This document shows, one piece after another, positions 26,515-35,343 of a stretch of 64,000 nucleotides of DNA. This DNA is from Streptomyces gardneri (lineage in GTDB: Bacteria > Actinomycetota > Actinomycetes > Streptomycetales > Streptomycetaceae). The stretch covers positions 1 through 64,000 of the forward strand of contig NZ_BJMN01000016.1 in NCBI RefSeq assembly GCF_006539185.1, written 5' to 3'. How positions within the stretch are numbered: the first letter of the stretch is position 1; every line of letters starts with the position of its first letter. The notes under the pieces are model-generated. The model was not told the DNA's origin, did not search any database, and saw only the letters and a list, made by a program, of their open reading frames with translations. A program made the position numbers and the translations under genes.

Positions 26515-27347
26515 CCGACCCGACCATCGGCACCCTGCGCGTGAACGGCGCGACTCTGCACTACGAAGTGCGCGGCCAGGGCCCGCTCTTGCTGCTGATC
26601 CCCGGAGGGGCGGGTGGCGCGGCCTCCTTCGACGGCATCGCCGACGACATGGCCGCCGAATACACCGTCGCGACCTACGACCCGCGCGGCATGTCAAGAA
26701 GCACGCTGGACGACCCCGAAGCCGAGCAGAGCGTGGCCGAACACGCCGATGACGCCTTCCGGATACTGGAACGGCTGTCGCCCGATGAGCCCGCACGCGT
26801 TTTCGGCTCCAGCTCGGGCGCGATCGCCGCCCTGCACCTGCTCACCGCCCATCCCGAACGCGTCCAACGCCTCATCGCGCACGAGCCGCCTGTTGTGGAG
26901 GTCCTGCCGGACGCCTCCGAACATCGCGGGCTCATCGCGCGCGTGCAGGCGACGTTCCACACAGAGGGGCTCATGCCGGCGATGGCTGTGTTCGCCGCGG
27001 GTCTGAAGAAGGCCGGCGACACCACCGAGCCGAAGGCGGAGACCAAGCTTCCGCCGCAGGCAGCGGCGCGGGTTGAGCGGACGATGGCCAACCTGCCCTA
27101 CTTCGTCGGGCGCATCGTGCCGAGCTTCATGTCCTACGCCCCGGCGATTCACCAGCTGGAGGCACTGTCGGACCGGCTCGTGCTCGCCTGCGGCCAGGAT
27201 TCACGCGGCGAGCTGCCCTACCGGCCGGCCGCCTTCCTGGCCGAGCATCTCGGCACGGAACTCCGGCACTTCCCCGGCGGGCACACCGGCCTGACCACGC
27301 ACCCCGCCGAGTTCGGCGAACGCCTTCGGAGAGTCTTCCGAGCCTAA
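26511..27347 (+). CDS. Alpha/beta hydrolase
   Basis: 278 aa. Oxyanion region LLLIPGGAGGAASF, nucleophile elbow GSSSGAIAAL (middle Ser), a late Asp (ACGQDSRGELPY) and catalytic His near FPGGHTGL. A cap region lies at about 140-200. Cytosolic; substrate unknown, probably a small ester or lactone, also the likely source of the inducer for the coupled TetR regulator. Compare the similar module at 38526-39918, where gene order is reversed. Confidence 0.9.
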   Translation: MTDPTIGTLRVNGATLHYEVRGQGPLLLLIPGGAGGAASFDGIADDMAAEYTVATYDPRGMSRSTLDDPEAEQSVAEHADDAFRILERLSPDEPARVFGSSSGAIAALHLLTAHPERVQRLIAHEPPVVEVLPDASEHRGLIARVQATFHTEGLMPAMAVFAAGLKKAGDTTEPKAETKLPPQAAARVERTMANLPYFVGRIVPSFMSYAPAIHQLEALSDRLVLACGQDSRGELPYRPAAFLAEHLGTELRHFPGGHTGLTTHPAEFGERLRRVFRA

Positions 27348-27454
27348 GAGGTTGTTGTCTTTCCGGGCTTGAGGACTGCGTTCTCGCTGGTCAGGCATAG
27401 GATCGGCGGTCTCGTGGCAGTGGTGTCGTGTCGTTGCTTTGGTGGAGGTCGAGG

Positions 27455-28000
27455 ATGCCGTCGGTCGTGGGACTGCTGGAACAGCGTGAGCTCACCGCTC
27501 GCCGTCGTGTCGACGATCTGCGGGAGGAGGCCGACCGCCTCCAGGCGGAGCTGGCCTTGGCTGAGCGGAAGTGGAACGAGTGGGGCATCGCCCGCTCACA
27601 CGTTGGCGAGGTACTGGCCCCGGGCAACGACGCCGTCGTCGGCCCCGCCGCCTCCGAGGGTCTGCCGGCTCCCGGTGTGCAGCCGGCGCGGCCCGAACCG
27701 GCGGAGGCGGCGAAGCCGAAAACAGTGGTGCCGGTGTGGCGCGCGGGGCTGGCCTGGTCGGCGCTGTCGGTGGACTACCAGCGCATCCTGCAGGCCCTCA
27801 GCGACCGTAACCGACTCGGTCAAGGAGCTTTGACGTGCCAGGAGATGGCCGCCTGCTTCGGCCTGGACCCCGTACCGGGAAAGGTGGAGGCACTGCGATC
27901 GAAGGCCAAGCGGCTGACGGCGCGCGGCTGGCTGATCGAGCCGGAAACTGGCCGATTTACGCTCGCGAAGGACGTGGCCGGGCAACGCGGCGGGTCATGA
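27455..28000 (+). CDS. Coiled-coil / winged-helix-like hypothetical protein
   Basis: 181 aa from ATG at 27455 with GGTCGAGG upstream. N-terminal coiled coil (LLEQRELTARRRVDDLREEA, ADRLQAELALAERKW), an Ala/Pro linker (about 65-95), and a C-terminal domain (YQRILQALSDRNRLGQGALT, EALRSKAKRLTARGWLIEPE) resembling a helix-turn-helix with wing. This type of protein is common near streptomycete insertion elements; its role is unknown to me. Its last 44 bp overlap an IS5 relic on the other strand. Confidence 0.7.
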   Translation: MPSVVGLLEQRELTARRRVDDLREEADRLQAELALAERKWNEWGIARSHVGEVLAPGNDAVVGPAASEGLPAPGVQPARPEPAEAAKPKTVVPVWRAGLAWSALSVDYQRILQALSDRNRLGQGALTCQEMAACFGLDPVPGKVEALRSKAKRLTARGWLIEPETGRFTLAKDVAGQRGGS

Positions 28001-28545
28001 GCATCGTCATCGACCAGTAGACCATCGCCTCCGCGCTGGCGATGGAACGCTCGAAGTCGCGCGCGAGACGGCGACTTCGCATCAGGTGGGCGAAGAACCG
28101 CTCGACGATCCAACCGCTTGGGCAGCACGCCGAAGCCGCGCATGTCGTCGCTGTGATGGCGAGGACCAGGGCGAGGGCCGTGAGGCAGTACTCGACGAGG
28201 CTGTCGGTGTATCCGCCGTCGGCCCAGACCAGGGCCAGCAGGTGGTGCGCGGCAGTGACCTGTGTGAGCAGGACCTGGGCCGCGGCGTGGTCGCCCACAT
28301 CCGCTGCGGTGACCATCACCGCGAGCAGCAGGCCAAGGGTGGTCGACCACGACGTGCCGCTTGCGCCCGTTGATCAGCTTGCCGCCGTCGAAGCCGCGGC
28401 TGTCAGAGCCGACGACCGCGTCCGCCTTGACCGACTGCGAGCCGATCACACCCGCGCCCGGCCCCGCAGCCGGCCCGGCACCGGCAGCAGTGGCCGGACC
28501 ACCGCCCACTCGGCGTCCGGCATGCCGGTGGGATACCGATGATCG
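27957..28545 (-). pseudogene. IS5-family transposase, internally deleted and frameshifted
   Basis: Start region YPTGMPDAEWAVVRPLLPVP near 28545-28480, then a jump to VIGSQSVKADAVVGSDSRGF and DGGKLINGRKRHVVVD (catalytic DDE block). After a frameshift it reads VMVTAADVGDHAAAQVLL and LVWADGGYTDSLVEYCL, then after another shift WIVERFFAHLMRSRRLARDF and SAEAMVYWSMTMLMTRRVAR. About 100 residues between the first two blocks are missing. Clearly inactive. Confidence 0.8.
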
Positions 28546-28911
28546 CGCGCCCCGTGGTCTCTGGCGTTCCCGAACCTGTGAGCCAGACAGTCACACGCGA
28601 GAGTGGCTGAAGTGCACCCCACTCCCGCGTTGCCGTAGAAACGAGACAACAGGGCCTCCTGGAGCGCACGTTGGATTCGACACCCTTCGAGCTACCAAGA
28701 GGCCCTGCTCTCATGCACGGCAGCCGCCGCAGTCGCGTCGCTTCTCGTGATCGCTGGGACGGACAAATTCGCACTGCCATCCAGGTAGACGGTCGGCTTG
28801 GTGACGCCCCGAGGCCGCCTCGCGGGTTTGAGCCCGGTGCCGCGACTGACGAACCTGGCGAAGAGTCGTGTCCTACCGGCTCGAGGCGCGGCCAACCACC
28901 CCCGCTACGTC
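28546..28911. other. Gene-free stretch with possible mobile-element flank
   Basis: A minus-strand frame (28692-28895) ends in VTKPTVYLDGSANLSVPAIT, which looks protein-like but matches nothing I can name. The CACGTTGGATTCGACACCC region is also suggestive of an IS flank. No intact gene. Confidence 0.3.
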
Positions 28912-29712
28912 CTACTTCTCCTCCGGCTCCCAGGCGCGGAGCAGGTCGAGCAGCCCTGCGTCTCCGTCAACGTGCAAGGAGTCGGCCTGGATCCGGTCGT
29001 ACAGGTAGAGGACCAGCTCACTGGCCGTGCCGTGGACGGAGGCGCCGGCTGCGTCCGAGTCTTCGCCGGTCGCGGCGGTGGGCGCGGGGATGCGCGTGAT
29101 GCGTGCGCCGTCGCCGTCGACGGTGAGGCGCCAGGAGCGGCCCTCGGCGGCGTGGAAGTCGAAGGCCGTGGGCTTGTGCGGCCAGGCACTCGGCGTTGCG
29201 CAGACGGTGAACAGGAACTCCTCCACACCGTCGAGTGCCAGCTCGACCGGCAGCGGCTGCGGGGAGCCCCCGGCGAGCTGGGCGTCGTAAGTGTGCACCG
29301 CGGTCTCCTGGACCCGGTGCCGGGCGGTGCCGCCGGCGGTCTGCGGTGACTGCGACGCGGGCCACCACGTCCAGCAACCGCTCTCCGGTCCCGCCGCGCG
29401 CAGGGCGCCCAGCAGAAGCTGGGTCGACGCGTCCAGCCAGGCCAGCAGGGCCTCACGCTCCTGCGGTACTTCCAGCGCGGCGCGCGCGGCGACGGCCTCG
29501 GCCGGGGGAGCGTCGGCAGACCCCGCGCCGACGATGGCGGCCCAGAAACGGTCTCCCCCACCCAGGTGCTTCACCAGATCGAACAGCGTCCACCCGGGGC
29601 AGGTCGGCACCTGCGCGTCGAGACCGGGCGCGGCGGCGACCACGGCGCGGAAGGCGGTCGACCCTTCATCGATCAGTCGCAACAGGTCAGGGAACTCAAG
29701 ATTCTTTTCCAC
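28912..29712 (-). CDS. Maleylpyruvate isomerase family mycothiol-dependent enzyme
   Basis: 266 aa, ATG at 29712. The N-terminal DinB-like four-helix bundle has the family hallmarks: VPTCPGWTLFDLVKHLGGGD with metal-ligand His, and HRVQETAVHTYDAQLAGG with two further His ligands. A C-terminal MDMPI-type domain (about 165-266) follows. Such enzymes use mycothiol for isomerisation or conjugation of electrophiles; mycothiol is the actinobacterial thiol, consistent with the host. Substrate unknown. A second related protein is at 32389-32985. Confidence 0.88.
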   Translation of the reverse strand: MEKNLEFPDLLRLIDEGSTAFRAVVAAAPGLDAQVPTCPGWTLFDLVKHLGGGDRFWAAIVGAGSADAPPAEAVAARAALEVPQEREALLAWLDASTQLLLGALRAAGPESGCWTWWPASQSPQTAGGTARHRVQETAVHTYDAQLAGGSPQPLPVELALDGVEEFLFTVCATPSAWPHKPTAFDFHAAEGRSWRLTVDGDGARITRIPAPTAATGEDSDAAGASVHGTASELVLYLYDRIQADSLHVDGDAGLLDLLRAWEPEEK

Positions 29713-30157
29713 GCCGGATGTCTATCACCGTGCTCCGGTGATCGGACAGCGATTTTCACGTCGCCGCCGGTTGGCCATTGCGGACGTCCTCGCCTCCCAC
29801 CGCTCGGGTGACAAGCTGCGCACTGCTGCGAGGACGCTGGTGGTGGCGGTACGTCAGGCGTCGTGCCTGTGGGTGCTCTGGCCTCGCCGTGCGGTCGGGC
29901 ACCTCGGCGACGTGACGTCCACCCGGTGCGCGCGGTCATGCTGCCGCTCGATGTGATGGACGCGGAGGTCACGATGGCGGGGGAGGACCGGTCGGGTCGG
30001 GAGTACAGGTGACTCCCGTTCGACCAGCACCCCTCACGTTCGGAACAACAACAGCCACTAAGGGTTGGCATAGCAGCGGGTAGCAGGCGCCTCCTCCCGA
30101 CAACGTGTGGACCTCCCGACCTGGGGAGATGAGCAGGGCCCCTGTTATCGTGCGCCG
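29713..30157. other. Gene-free stretch
   Basis: No frame on either strand over 445 bp has recognisable protein character, and no stable hairpin or repeat was seen. The last 50 bp hold the leader of the VOC gene (CTGGGGAGATGAGCAGGG). It may contain an old, fully decayed element. Confidence 0.3.
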
Positions 30158-30589
30158 ATGTCAACGATCAAACAGTTCCAAGTGACCTTCGACTGCGCGG
30201 AGCCTGCGAGCCTGGCCGCCTTCTGGTGCGAGGTGCTGGGGTACGTCGTACCGACGGTCCCGGAGGGCTTTGCCACGTGGGAGGAGTACCACCGCTCGCT
30301 GCCGCCCGAGGATGAGATCTACTTCGCGTGCACTGATCCCTCGGGTGTGGGCTCACGCTTGCTCTTCCAGCGAGTTCCCGAAGGCAAGGTCGTCAAGAAC
30401 CGGGTGCATCTCGATGTGCGGGCCGGCGCCGGGCTCGTGGGTGAGGAGCGCCTGGCCACACTCGAGGCCGAATGCGCACGGCTGATGGCGCTCGGCGCGA
30501 AACACGTGCTGACGCAGCGCGCCGATGGCGTCAACGAGTCGTGCATCACGATGCAGGACATCGAGGGCAACGAGTTCTGCCTCGCCTGA
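30158..30589 (+). CDS. VOC (glyoxalase-like) family protein
   Basis: 143 aa from ATG at 30158 (MSTIKQFQVTFDCAEPASLA). Glyoxalase_6-type fold: AAFWCEVLGYVV at the first module, LLFQRVPEGKVVKNRVHLDV in the middle and MQDIEGNEFCLA at the end, giving the usual metal-ligand positions (H in RVHLDV, E in GNEFC). Function is unknown for the family; many relatives act in resistance or small-molecule metabolism. A 60-bp palindrome follows 34 bp past the stop. Confidence 0.88.
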   Translation: MSTIKQFQVTFDCAEPASLAAFWCEVLGYVVPTVPEGFATWEEYHRSLPPEDEIYFACTDPSGVGSRLLFQRVPEGKVVKNRVHLDVRAGAGLVGEERLATLEAECARLMALGAKHVLTQRADGVNESCITMQDIEGNEFCLA

Positions 30590-30623
30590 TTCTCCTCCGA
30601 GACTGCGAGGTGGGGAGCCGTCT

Positions 30624-30683
30624 CCGGCCTTGGGGAACATCGGGGCAGCCGATATCGGCTGCCCCGATGTTCCCCAAGGCCGG
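30624..30683. repeat. 60-bp perfect palindrome
   Basis: The left half at 30624-30653 (CCGGCCTTGGGGAACATCGG...) is the exact reverse complement of 30654-30683, with no spacer; the centre is GATATC. The symmetry stops abruptly at both ends. It lies between a VOC gene stop and an IS5 relic. As RNA it would be an extremely stable hairpin, so it may serve as a strong terminator in both directions, but its length and perfection are unusual. Confidence 0.85.
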
Positions 30684-30721
30684 TCTCCTGTGGACCTCTC
30701 AGGTCCCGCATGCGGCGGGAG

Positions 30722-31480
30722 TCATCCCGTGAGAGCGAGGTTGTGTAGGCGGGCAACGCCGTGCATCGCGTGGCGCACACCGTTCGCCTCTCAAGCGGCA
30801 GTCGCGCAGGATCTTCCAGGTCTTCATACGGGCGAAGGCGTGCTCGACGCGGGCGCGAACCCGTTTTGTGGTTCTTGTTGTGGGCCTCCTTCCAGTCGGG
30901 CAGTTCCTCGCCCTCGCGCCGGCGGTGCGGCATGATCAGCCCGGTGCCCAGGTAGCCGCCGTCCGAGATCGTCGTAGTGTCGCCGACCGCCCGCTTGGCA
31001 CCGGAATCGACCCAGGCCAGGCAGTCGTTGCGGTTCCCCGGCCGCGGCCGGCCGAGCACCACGACCAGGCGGGTGTCGGCGCCGATGACCACCTGGTGGT
31101 TCGTCGAGTAGCGGTAGTTCTTCGACTGCTCGGCGACCTGGCGGTCGCGGGTGGGTACCAGCGTCCCGTCCACGACCAGCACCGCGTCCTTGGCGAAGCG
31201 TCTGCGCGGGGCCAGCGCGAGCCTGGGGCCGAGGTGGTCGATGACGCGATCGGCGGTGGACTTGGACACTCCGAAGGGCGGCGCGAGTTGGTTCAGGGTC
31301 AAGTTGGTGTGCCAGTACGCGGCCACCGGTAGCACCCGGTCCTCCAGGGACAGTTCCACGGCCGACCACGGCCCGGCGCGTCGCCGGCCTCGCGGCGCAG
31401 CTGCCTCATCAACTTGCCGAGGCGCGCGGGCTCAGTCCGGCGAACGGGGCTGTCCAGGACAGCTCAGACGCCGTGATCAC
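30722..31480 (-). pseudogene. IS5-family (DDE_Tnp_4) transposase, several frameshifts
   Basis: Pieces in order on the minus strand: VITASELSWTAPFAGLSP, then LGKLMRQLRREAGDAP (other frame), then VELSLEDRVLPVAAYWHTNL, FAKDAVLVVDGTLVPTRDRQ, NYRYSTNHQVVIGADTRLVV and TTTISDGGYLGTGLIMPHRR. At a CACAAAACGGG stretch an extra A shifts the frame, and VRARVEHAFARMKTWKILRD, then NLALTG and a stop at 30722 complete it. All three catalytic blocks are present but spread over frames. Three or more indels make it a pseudogene. Confidence 0.82.
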
Positions 31481-31535
31481 ACCGGCCACGGCCGAGAGCA
31501 TCCCACGGCAAGATCACTTACGGGACAACCCCTAC

Positions 31536-32322
31536 GAGCTCGTGCACGGTAGGGGGTGAGACGTCGAGGACTTCGACCGGGCCTGATGTTCAACTCTGCC
31601 GTCGTGCGTTCACGTCTGCGGTCTGCTGGTGAGACAGCAGGCCGGCGACGGCTTGGACGGTGTCGCTCATGTGCTCGCGGCGGCCGAGGTGGCGGGTCAG
31701 GGACCGCCAGTTCTTGAGGTGGGCGATGCCGTGCTCGACGCGGATGCGGCGGGAGGAGCGCGCCTTGCGCTGCCGCTCGTACATTTCCTCGTACCAGTCT
31801 GGGGCGTCCTTCATGAACTTGCGATGCGGCGGTGTCACCACGCGTCCGCAGGGCAGGGCGCCGAGGCCCTGGTAGCCGGCATCGGCAAGAATCTCGACCA
31901 CGGGCGCGTCGGCCAGGAGCTTGACCAGCCCCAACTGGCGGGCGTGGGTGATATCCGCACAGCTTCCGGGCCTGGTCGGGCTGCACTACAACACACGCCC
32001 CTCGCCGTCCGGGTGACCACCATGGACTTGACGGCGTTCTGCTTGTTCTTGCCGGAGATGAACCTGTCCCGGTTCTTACGTCCGGCGGCGGGCCGCCGGA
32101 CCCGGATCTCCGTGCCGTCGATGATGCCGGTCTTTCCGCTAGCACCGAGATGCTCGACGACCTGCCACAACGGACCCACCTCAGCGATGAGTTCAGCGAT
32201 CACATCGGGCGACAGGCCCGTGACCCGACGGTTGCTGATGATCACTGCACGAGACGCATTCCCCACCACCCGACCACGATCAACCACTCGAGGCCCGACG
32301 TCTCACTACCGTGCACGAGCTC
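31536..32322. mobile_element. Degenerate IS5-type element bounded by 17-bp inverted repeats
   Basis: GAGCTCGTGCACGGTAG at 31536-31552 and its exact complement CTACCGTGCACGAGCTC at 32306-32322 form the termini; the similarity extends inward (TGAGACGTCG). The enclosed 787 bp contain only a broken transposase. A near-identical solo right end is at 33435-33457. Confidence 0.75.
31590..32287 (-). pseudogene. IS5-type transposase relic with deletion, nonsense codon and frameshift
   Basis: N-terminal part SNRRVTGLSPDVIAELIAEV then GPLWQ is joined directly to VVEHLGASGKTGIIDGTEIR, RRPAAGRKNRDRFISGKNKQ, so the intervening ~60-100 residues are deleted. A frameshift follows. The continuation (GRVL, an in-frame TAG, CSPTRPGSCADITHARQLGL) has a nonsense codon in place of Tyr. 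The end is intact: VVEILADAGYQGLGALPCGR, RIRVEHGIAHLKNWRSLTRH. It lies inside the 17-bp inverted repeats. Confidence 0.82.
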
Positions 32323-32388
32323 GTTAGAACATCAACCAGGTCCTGGTGATCTGGGCCGCCGTCCTCGCGCGGCGGCCCCACCCGCCGG

Positions 32389-32985
32389 TCAGACCGCCGG
32401 GGCGGACCAGTACGGGTCGCGGCCGGTAAACGCGAGGAGCTTGTCGACCCGGCTCGCGTCGGCGGGTACCTCGACGACGGGCGCGTACTTGCCGAAGGAC
32501 TGGCGGACGAACTCGACGACCTGCCCAGCCGGGATCTCCAACCCCTCGGCCATGTCCTCGGTCAGCGGAAGGTCCTGGCCGGTCGCCTTGGCGATGTCCC
32601 AGGCGTGGACGGCCGCGTCGAGTGCGGCGACCATGGCGCCTGCCTGCGCGGGCATCGGGCCCATCGGTGTCGGCACACTCTCCGTCTTGCGCCCCGACTC
32701 CCATGCCTTCAGCGCGGCACCCAAAGTCGCCTCCAGCTGCACCGCCGCATCCCCGCCATCGGCGGCCAGTATGTCCGCGGGCTCGAACGGGTCGCCCTCG
32801 GGTGCCTCGCCGGTGATCTGCATGGTCAGCGCCTGCTGGTCGAGCCGGGCGTGATGAAAGACCTGACGGACCGTCCACTCACTGCACGGTGTCGTGGCCC
32901 CCCACCTCTCTTCGGGTACTCCGCGCACCGCGGCCAGCAGGTAATCGTGCGCATCTGCCAACAACTTGAACCCGGCAACGGACAT
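32389..32985 (-). CDS. TIGR03086-type DinB-like (mycothiol-dependent) protein
   Basis: 198 aa with ATG at 32985 and a strong GGGGGAGG ribosome site. Hallmarks: TPCSEWTVRQVFHHARLDQQ (metal-ligand His pair, as in TPCSEWTVRDLVNHV of the family), a central ALDAAVHAWDIAKATGQDLP (third His) and the C-terminal YAPVVEVPADASRVDKLLAF then TGRDP, which is diagnostic of the TIGR03086 group. Likely a metal-dependent thiol-transfer enzyme; substrate unknown. It sits between an IS5 element and a solo copy of that element's end, so it could have been carried by them. Confidence 0.87.
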   Translation of the reverse strand: MSVAGFKLLADAHDYLLAAVRGVPEERWGATTPCSEWTVRQVFHHARLDQQALTMQITGEAPEGDPFEPADILAADGGDAAVQLEATLGAALKAWESGRKTESVPTPMGPMPAQAGAMVAALDAAVHAWDIAKATGQDLPLTEDMAEGLEIPAGQVVEFVRQSFGKYAPVVEVPADASRVDKLLAFTGRDPYWSAPAV

Positions 32986-33152
32986 CCGTTGCCTCCCCCT
33001 TTGATTCACCGCACGAACGAAACCTCAGCTCACCCTATGCCTCACGACTGACAGTTGTGCCCACGACTATGGAGACTCGTGAAGCCCGCAGCATGACGCA
33101 CAACGCGCCGCCCAGATCACTTCCAGGCGGCGCGACACGACGGGGCAAACTC

Positions 33153-33423
33153 TGCCTGATGACCGGGGCGGAGGTTTACGACCGGCGCAAGCTGAGGACA
33201 TCGGGCGTAGGTTTCCCATGTACTACTTCAACGACGCCGACGGGGTCCCGCACCTCTTCGACAGCCGCTCCAATACCCCACCATCCGCGATCCCCGCAGA
33301 CCGTTCGCCGGGTTCGAGGAGATGCCACGGGCCGCGCTGATCCGGAAGGTGACCCTGCGCCTGACCGCCGGAGGCCTCCTCCTCTGGCTCGGCGGATGGC
33401 TGGCCTTCGGGCTGCTCGGGTGA
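33153..33423 (+). pseudogene. Degenerate duplicate of the 3' part of the membrane protein at 23733
   Basis: About 270 bp align with 24182-24486. This copy has lost a 28-bp segment between two GCTG repeats (frameshift) and 9 bp further on, but keeps the 8 bases that the other copy has lost, giving the intact ending LRLTAGGLLLWLGGWLAFGL. No 5' part of the gene is present. It is a partial duplication that decayed separately. Confidence 0.75.
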
Positions 33424-33434
33424 CGAACCACCGC

Positions 33435-33457
33435 CTACCCTGCACGAGTTCGTTAGA
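33435..33457 (+). repeat. Solo right end of the IS5-type element
   Basis: The sequence CTACCCTGCACGAGTTCGTT then AGA matches the terminus at 32306-32328 in all but two or three positions and is in the same orientation. It begins 11 bp after the duplicated gene fragment ends. Confidence 0.55.
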
Positions 33458-33601
33458 CCCGAATCAGACTCGCCCGGGTCGGCGCCCCACCCAAGATGGG
33501 CACTGAACGTGTCGTGTGGCGGTGAAAAATGGGAGGACGGCGCAAAGTGACGTTGGCAGGATGTCCGGACTCACCACCCGATGGGAAAGGACCCTACGAC
33601 C

Positions 33602-34012
33602 GTGGCTCGTGCCGTCACTCTGATCCGCTCCGCTGCTCTGTCCGACGTCGCCGAGTACGCTTATGCGGCCACGGCGCCCGCCGAGTCTCGCCTGATCTTC
33701 CTCGCCGGGGCGTGTCCATTGAACGATGACGGCTCGACGGCAGCGATCGGGGACTACGCAGGTCAGGCGTTGAAAGCAGTCGAGAACATGCAGGCTGCTC
33801 TGACTGCCGCCGGCGCGTCCCTCCAGGACGTCATCAGTACGAGGGTTCTCGTGGCATCGGCCCGTCGGGGGGATTTGGTGGCTGCCTGGGAAGTGGTCCG
33901 GGACTCGTTCGCTGATCATGATGTGCCCAGCACTTTGATGGGAGTCACTGTGCTGGGCTATAAGGATCAGCTTGTCGAGATCGAGGCCGTTGCCGCCGTA
34001 CTTGATTCGTGA
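33602..34012 (+). CDS. RidA/YjgF-like protein
   Basis: 136 aa from GTG at 33602 with GGGAAAGGACC upstream; ATG at 33581 is an alternative. RidA-fold pattern: LIFLAGACPLNDDGSTAAIG, DYAGQALKAVENMQAALTAA then GASLQDVISTRVLVAS, and a final LVEIEAVAAVL. RidA proteins deaminate reactive enamines/imines. The position of the canonical active-site Arg is occupied within STRVLVA, but I cannot confirm catalytic competence; it may belong to a non-RidA YjgF subgroup. Soluble, no partner gene. Confidence 0.8.
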   Translation: MARAVTLIRSAALSDVAEYAYAATAPAESRLIFLAGACPLNDDGSTAAIGDYAGQALKAVENMQAALTAAGASLQDVISTRVLVASARRGDLVAAWEVVRDSFADHDVPSTLMGVTVLGYKDQLVEIEAVAAVLDS

Positions 34013-34136
34013 GGCCCGTTGACACACCGCGGCAGCCGAGCGGGCCTGGACCGGATGCGCCTGCTGGGTAGGCCACGAATACGGGCCAGCCGCCTTCCAG
34101 GGCGGCCGGCGGCCGGGGAAGTACCTTGTCTCGAGG

Positions 34137-34565
34137 TCAGCCCGCCCTGGCGGGCTCCTGGGCTCGAGCCCGTGCGCTGGCTAGGCGGTAGGAGTCGGTG
34201 CCGGTCTCGATGATGGTGCCGTTGAAGGTGAGACGGCCGGCGATGGCCGCGCCGAGCCGGGGGTCGGTGAACGTCTTGGTCCAGCCTCCGAACGACTCGT
34301 TGGAGGCGATGGCCACGCTGTTCTTCTCCTCCCGCTCTGTCAGGACCTGGAAGAGGAGTTCGGCGCCGTAGCGGGCGAGTTCCATGTGTCGAGTTCGTCG
34401 ATGCAAAGGAGATTGGCGCGGCCATAGCGGGCGATCATCTTGGTCAGCTGCTTCTCGTCGGCAGCTTAGACGAGTTCGTTGACCAGCTTTGTTTCCGGCA
34501 CGTACTTGACCCGGTAGCCATCCATCGGCCTCGGTTCCCAGGGCGATCAGCATGTGGGACTTGAA
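34137..34565 (-). pseudogene. IS21-family IstB ATPase relic
   Basis: Minus strand in successive frames: KSHMLIALGTEA, then YRVKY and KLVNELV with a stop where Glu is expected, AADEKQLTKMIARYGRANLL then CIDEL (Walker B), then GAELLFQVLTEREEKNSVAI and FTDPRLGAAIAGRLTFNGTI. The order is that of IstB from the start of the P-loop downstream region; the Walker A part is missing. It differs clearly from the intact istB at 44251. Confidence 0.75.
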
Positions 34566-34588
34566 CGACGGCTGGGAGGAGGTGTGGG

Positions 34589-34804
34589 TCAGGGGATGGT
34601 GACGTTGTTGAGGGCGTCGTGGCTGGGCAGGGTGTCGGCGGCGGTCTTGTCCTGCTGGTCGCCGTTCCCGAAGGTCTGGGACAGGAGCCCGACCCCGGGG
34701 AGGTTGTTGCCGACGCTGTCGGCCGACGCTGCTCCGGCGGAGGCGAGGACGGCAGTGGCGGCGACAGCGACGGAGGCGAGGACACGGCGGTTGAAGATCG
34801 TCAT
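34589..34804 (-). CDS. Small secreted protein
   Basis: 71 aa, ATG at 34804. A signal peptide occupies residues 1-28 (RRVLASVAVAATAVLASAGA, cut after ASA), leaving a 43-residue mature peptide (DSVGNNLPGVGLLSQTFGNG...). It recalls the small secreted surface proteins of streptomycetes but lacks the chaplin core motif, so I do not assign it to that family. It stands alone beside an IstB relic. Confidence 0.6.
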   Translation of the reverse strand: MTIFNRRVLASVAVAATAVLASAGAASADSVGNNLPGVGLLSQTFGNGDQQDKTAADTLPSHDALNNVTIP

Positions 34805-34990
34805 GCCGGGCTCAACGACGCCGGTCGCGACAGGGCACGGGGCTTACCCGGCCCGCCACCATCAGAGGCGCTGTAGTGGCACCGCCGGGGCGACGTCGTC
34901 CTCGGACTTCAGCATGACGCGGGCCGCGCCGATGAGGGTGTCCAATCGGACGGCAATAGGCGGCCGCGGCGCCGTACCCTCTTGCCGCGT

Positions 34991-35290
34991 GTGCTTCGCG
35001 CCGCGAGTCGGAACCTAGGGGACTTCCCTGAAGTCGACGACGCTCTGGTCCTGGCCGCGACCGAGGAGCGATGGCCGCAGGACGGGGACGTGTTCAACCG
35101 ACTGCGGCGACGAAGTCTGGATCAGATCGCGCCGCTGAACGAGCAGCAGGTCCTCCTGTTCACCCTCGCTGAGCTGGTTGCCAAGGTGGCCCACAAGGCT
35201 GCAGGCGTGAGGCCTCCGTTCGACTACGACTCGGGGTGGCGCATCGGGCCCGTCACCCACCGGCTCATGTCAGCAACAGACGGGGCATGA
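34991..35290 (+). CDS. Hypothetical protein
   Basis: 99 aa from GTG at 34991 (a TTG at 34982 is also in frame). Helical, with NEQQVLLFTLAELVAKVAHK and a polar C-terminus (FDYDSGWRIGPVTHRLMSAT). No family recognised; it might be a fragment of a larger gene. Confidence 0.4.
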   Translation: MLRAASRNLGDFPEVDDALVLAATEERWPQDGDVFNRLRRRSLDQIAPLNEQQVLLFTLAELVAKVAHKAAGVRPPFDYDSGWRIGPVTHRLMSATDGA

Positions 35291-35343
35291 CCCAGATACG
35301 CCAGAAACCCGCCACGGGATGATCTTGCAGACCGGAGGACTCG

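Noticed and set aside
30319..30721. Continuation of the IS5 transposase frame through the VOC gene
   Set aside because: The true transposase end lies in another frame at 30722; the extension is a result of the frameshift.
34589..34804. Chaplin
   Set aside because: Secreted and small, but without the hydrophobic core and Cys pair of chaplins.
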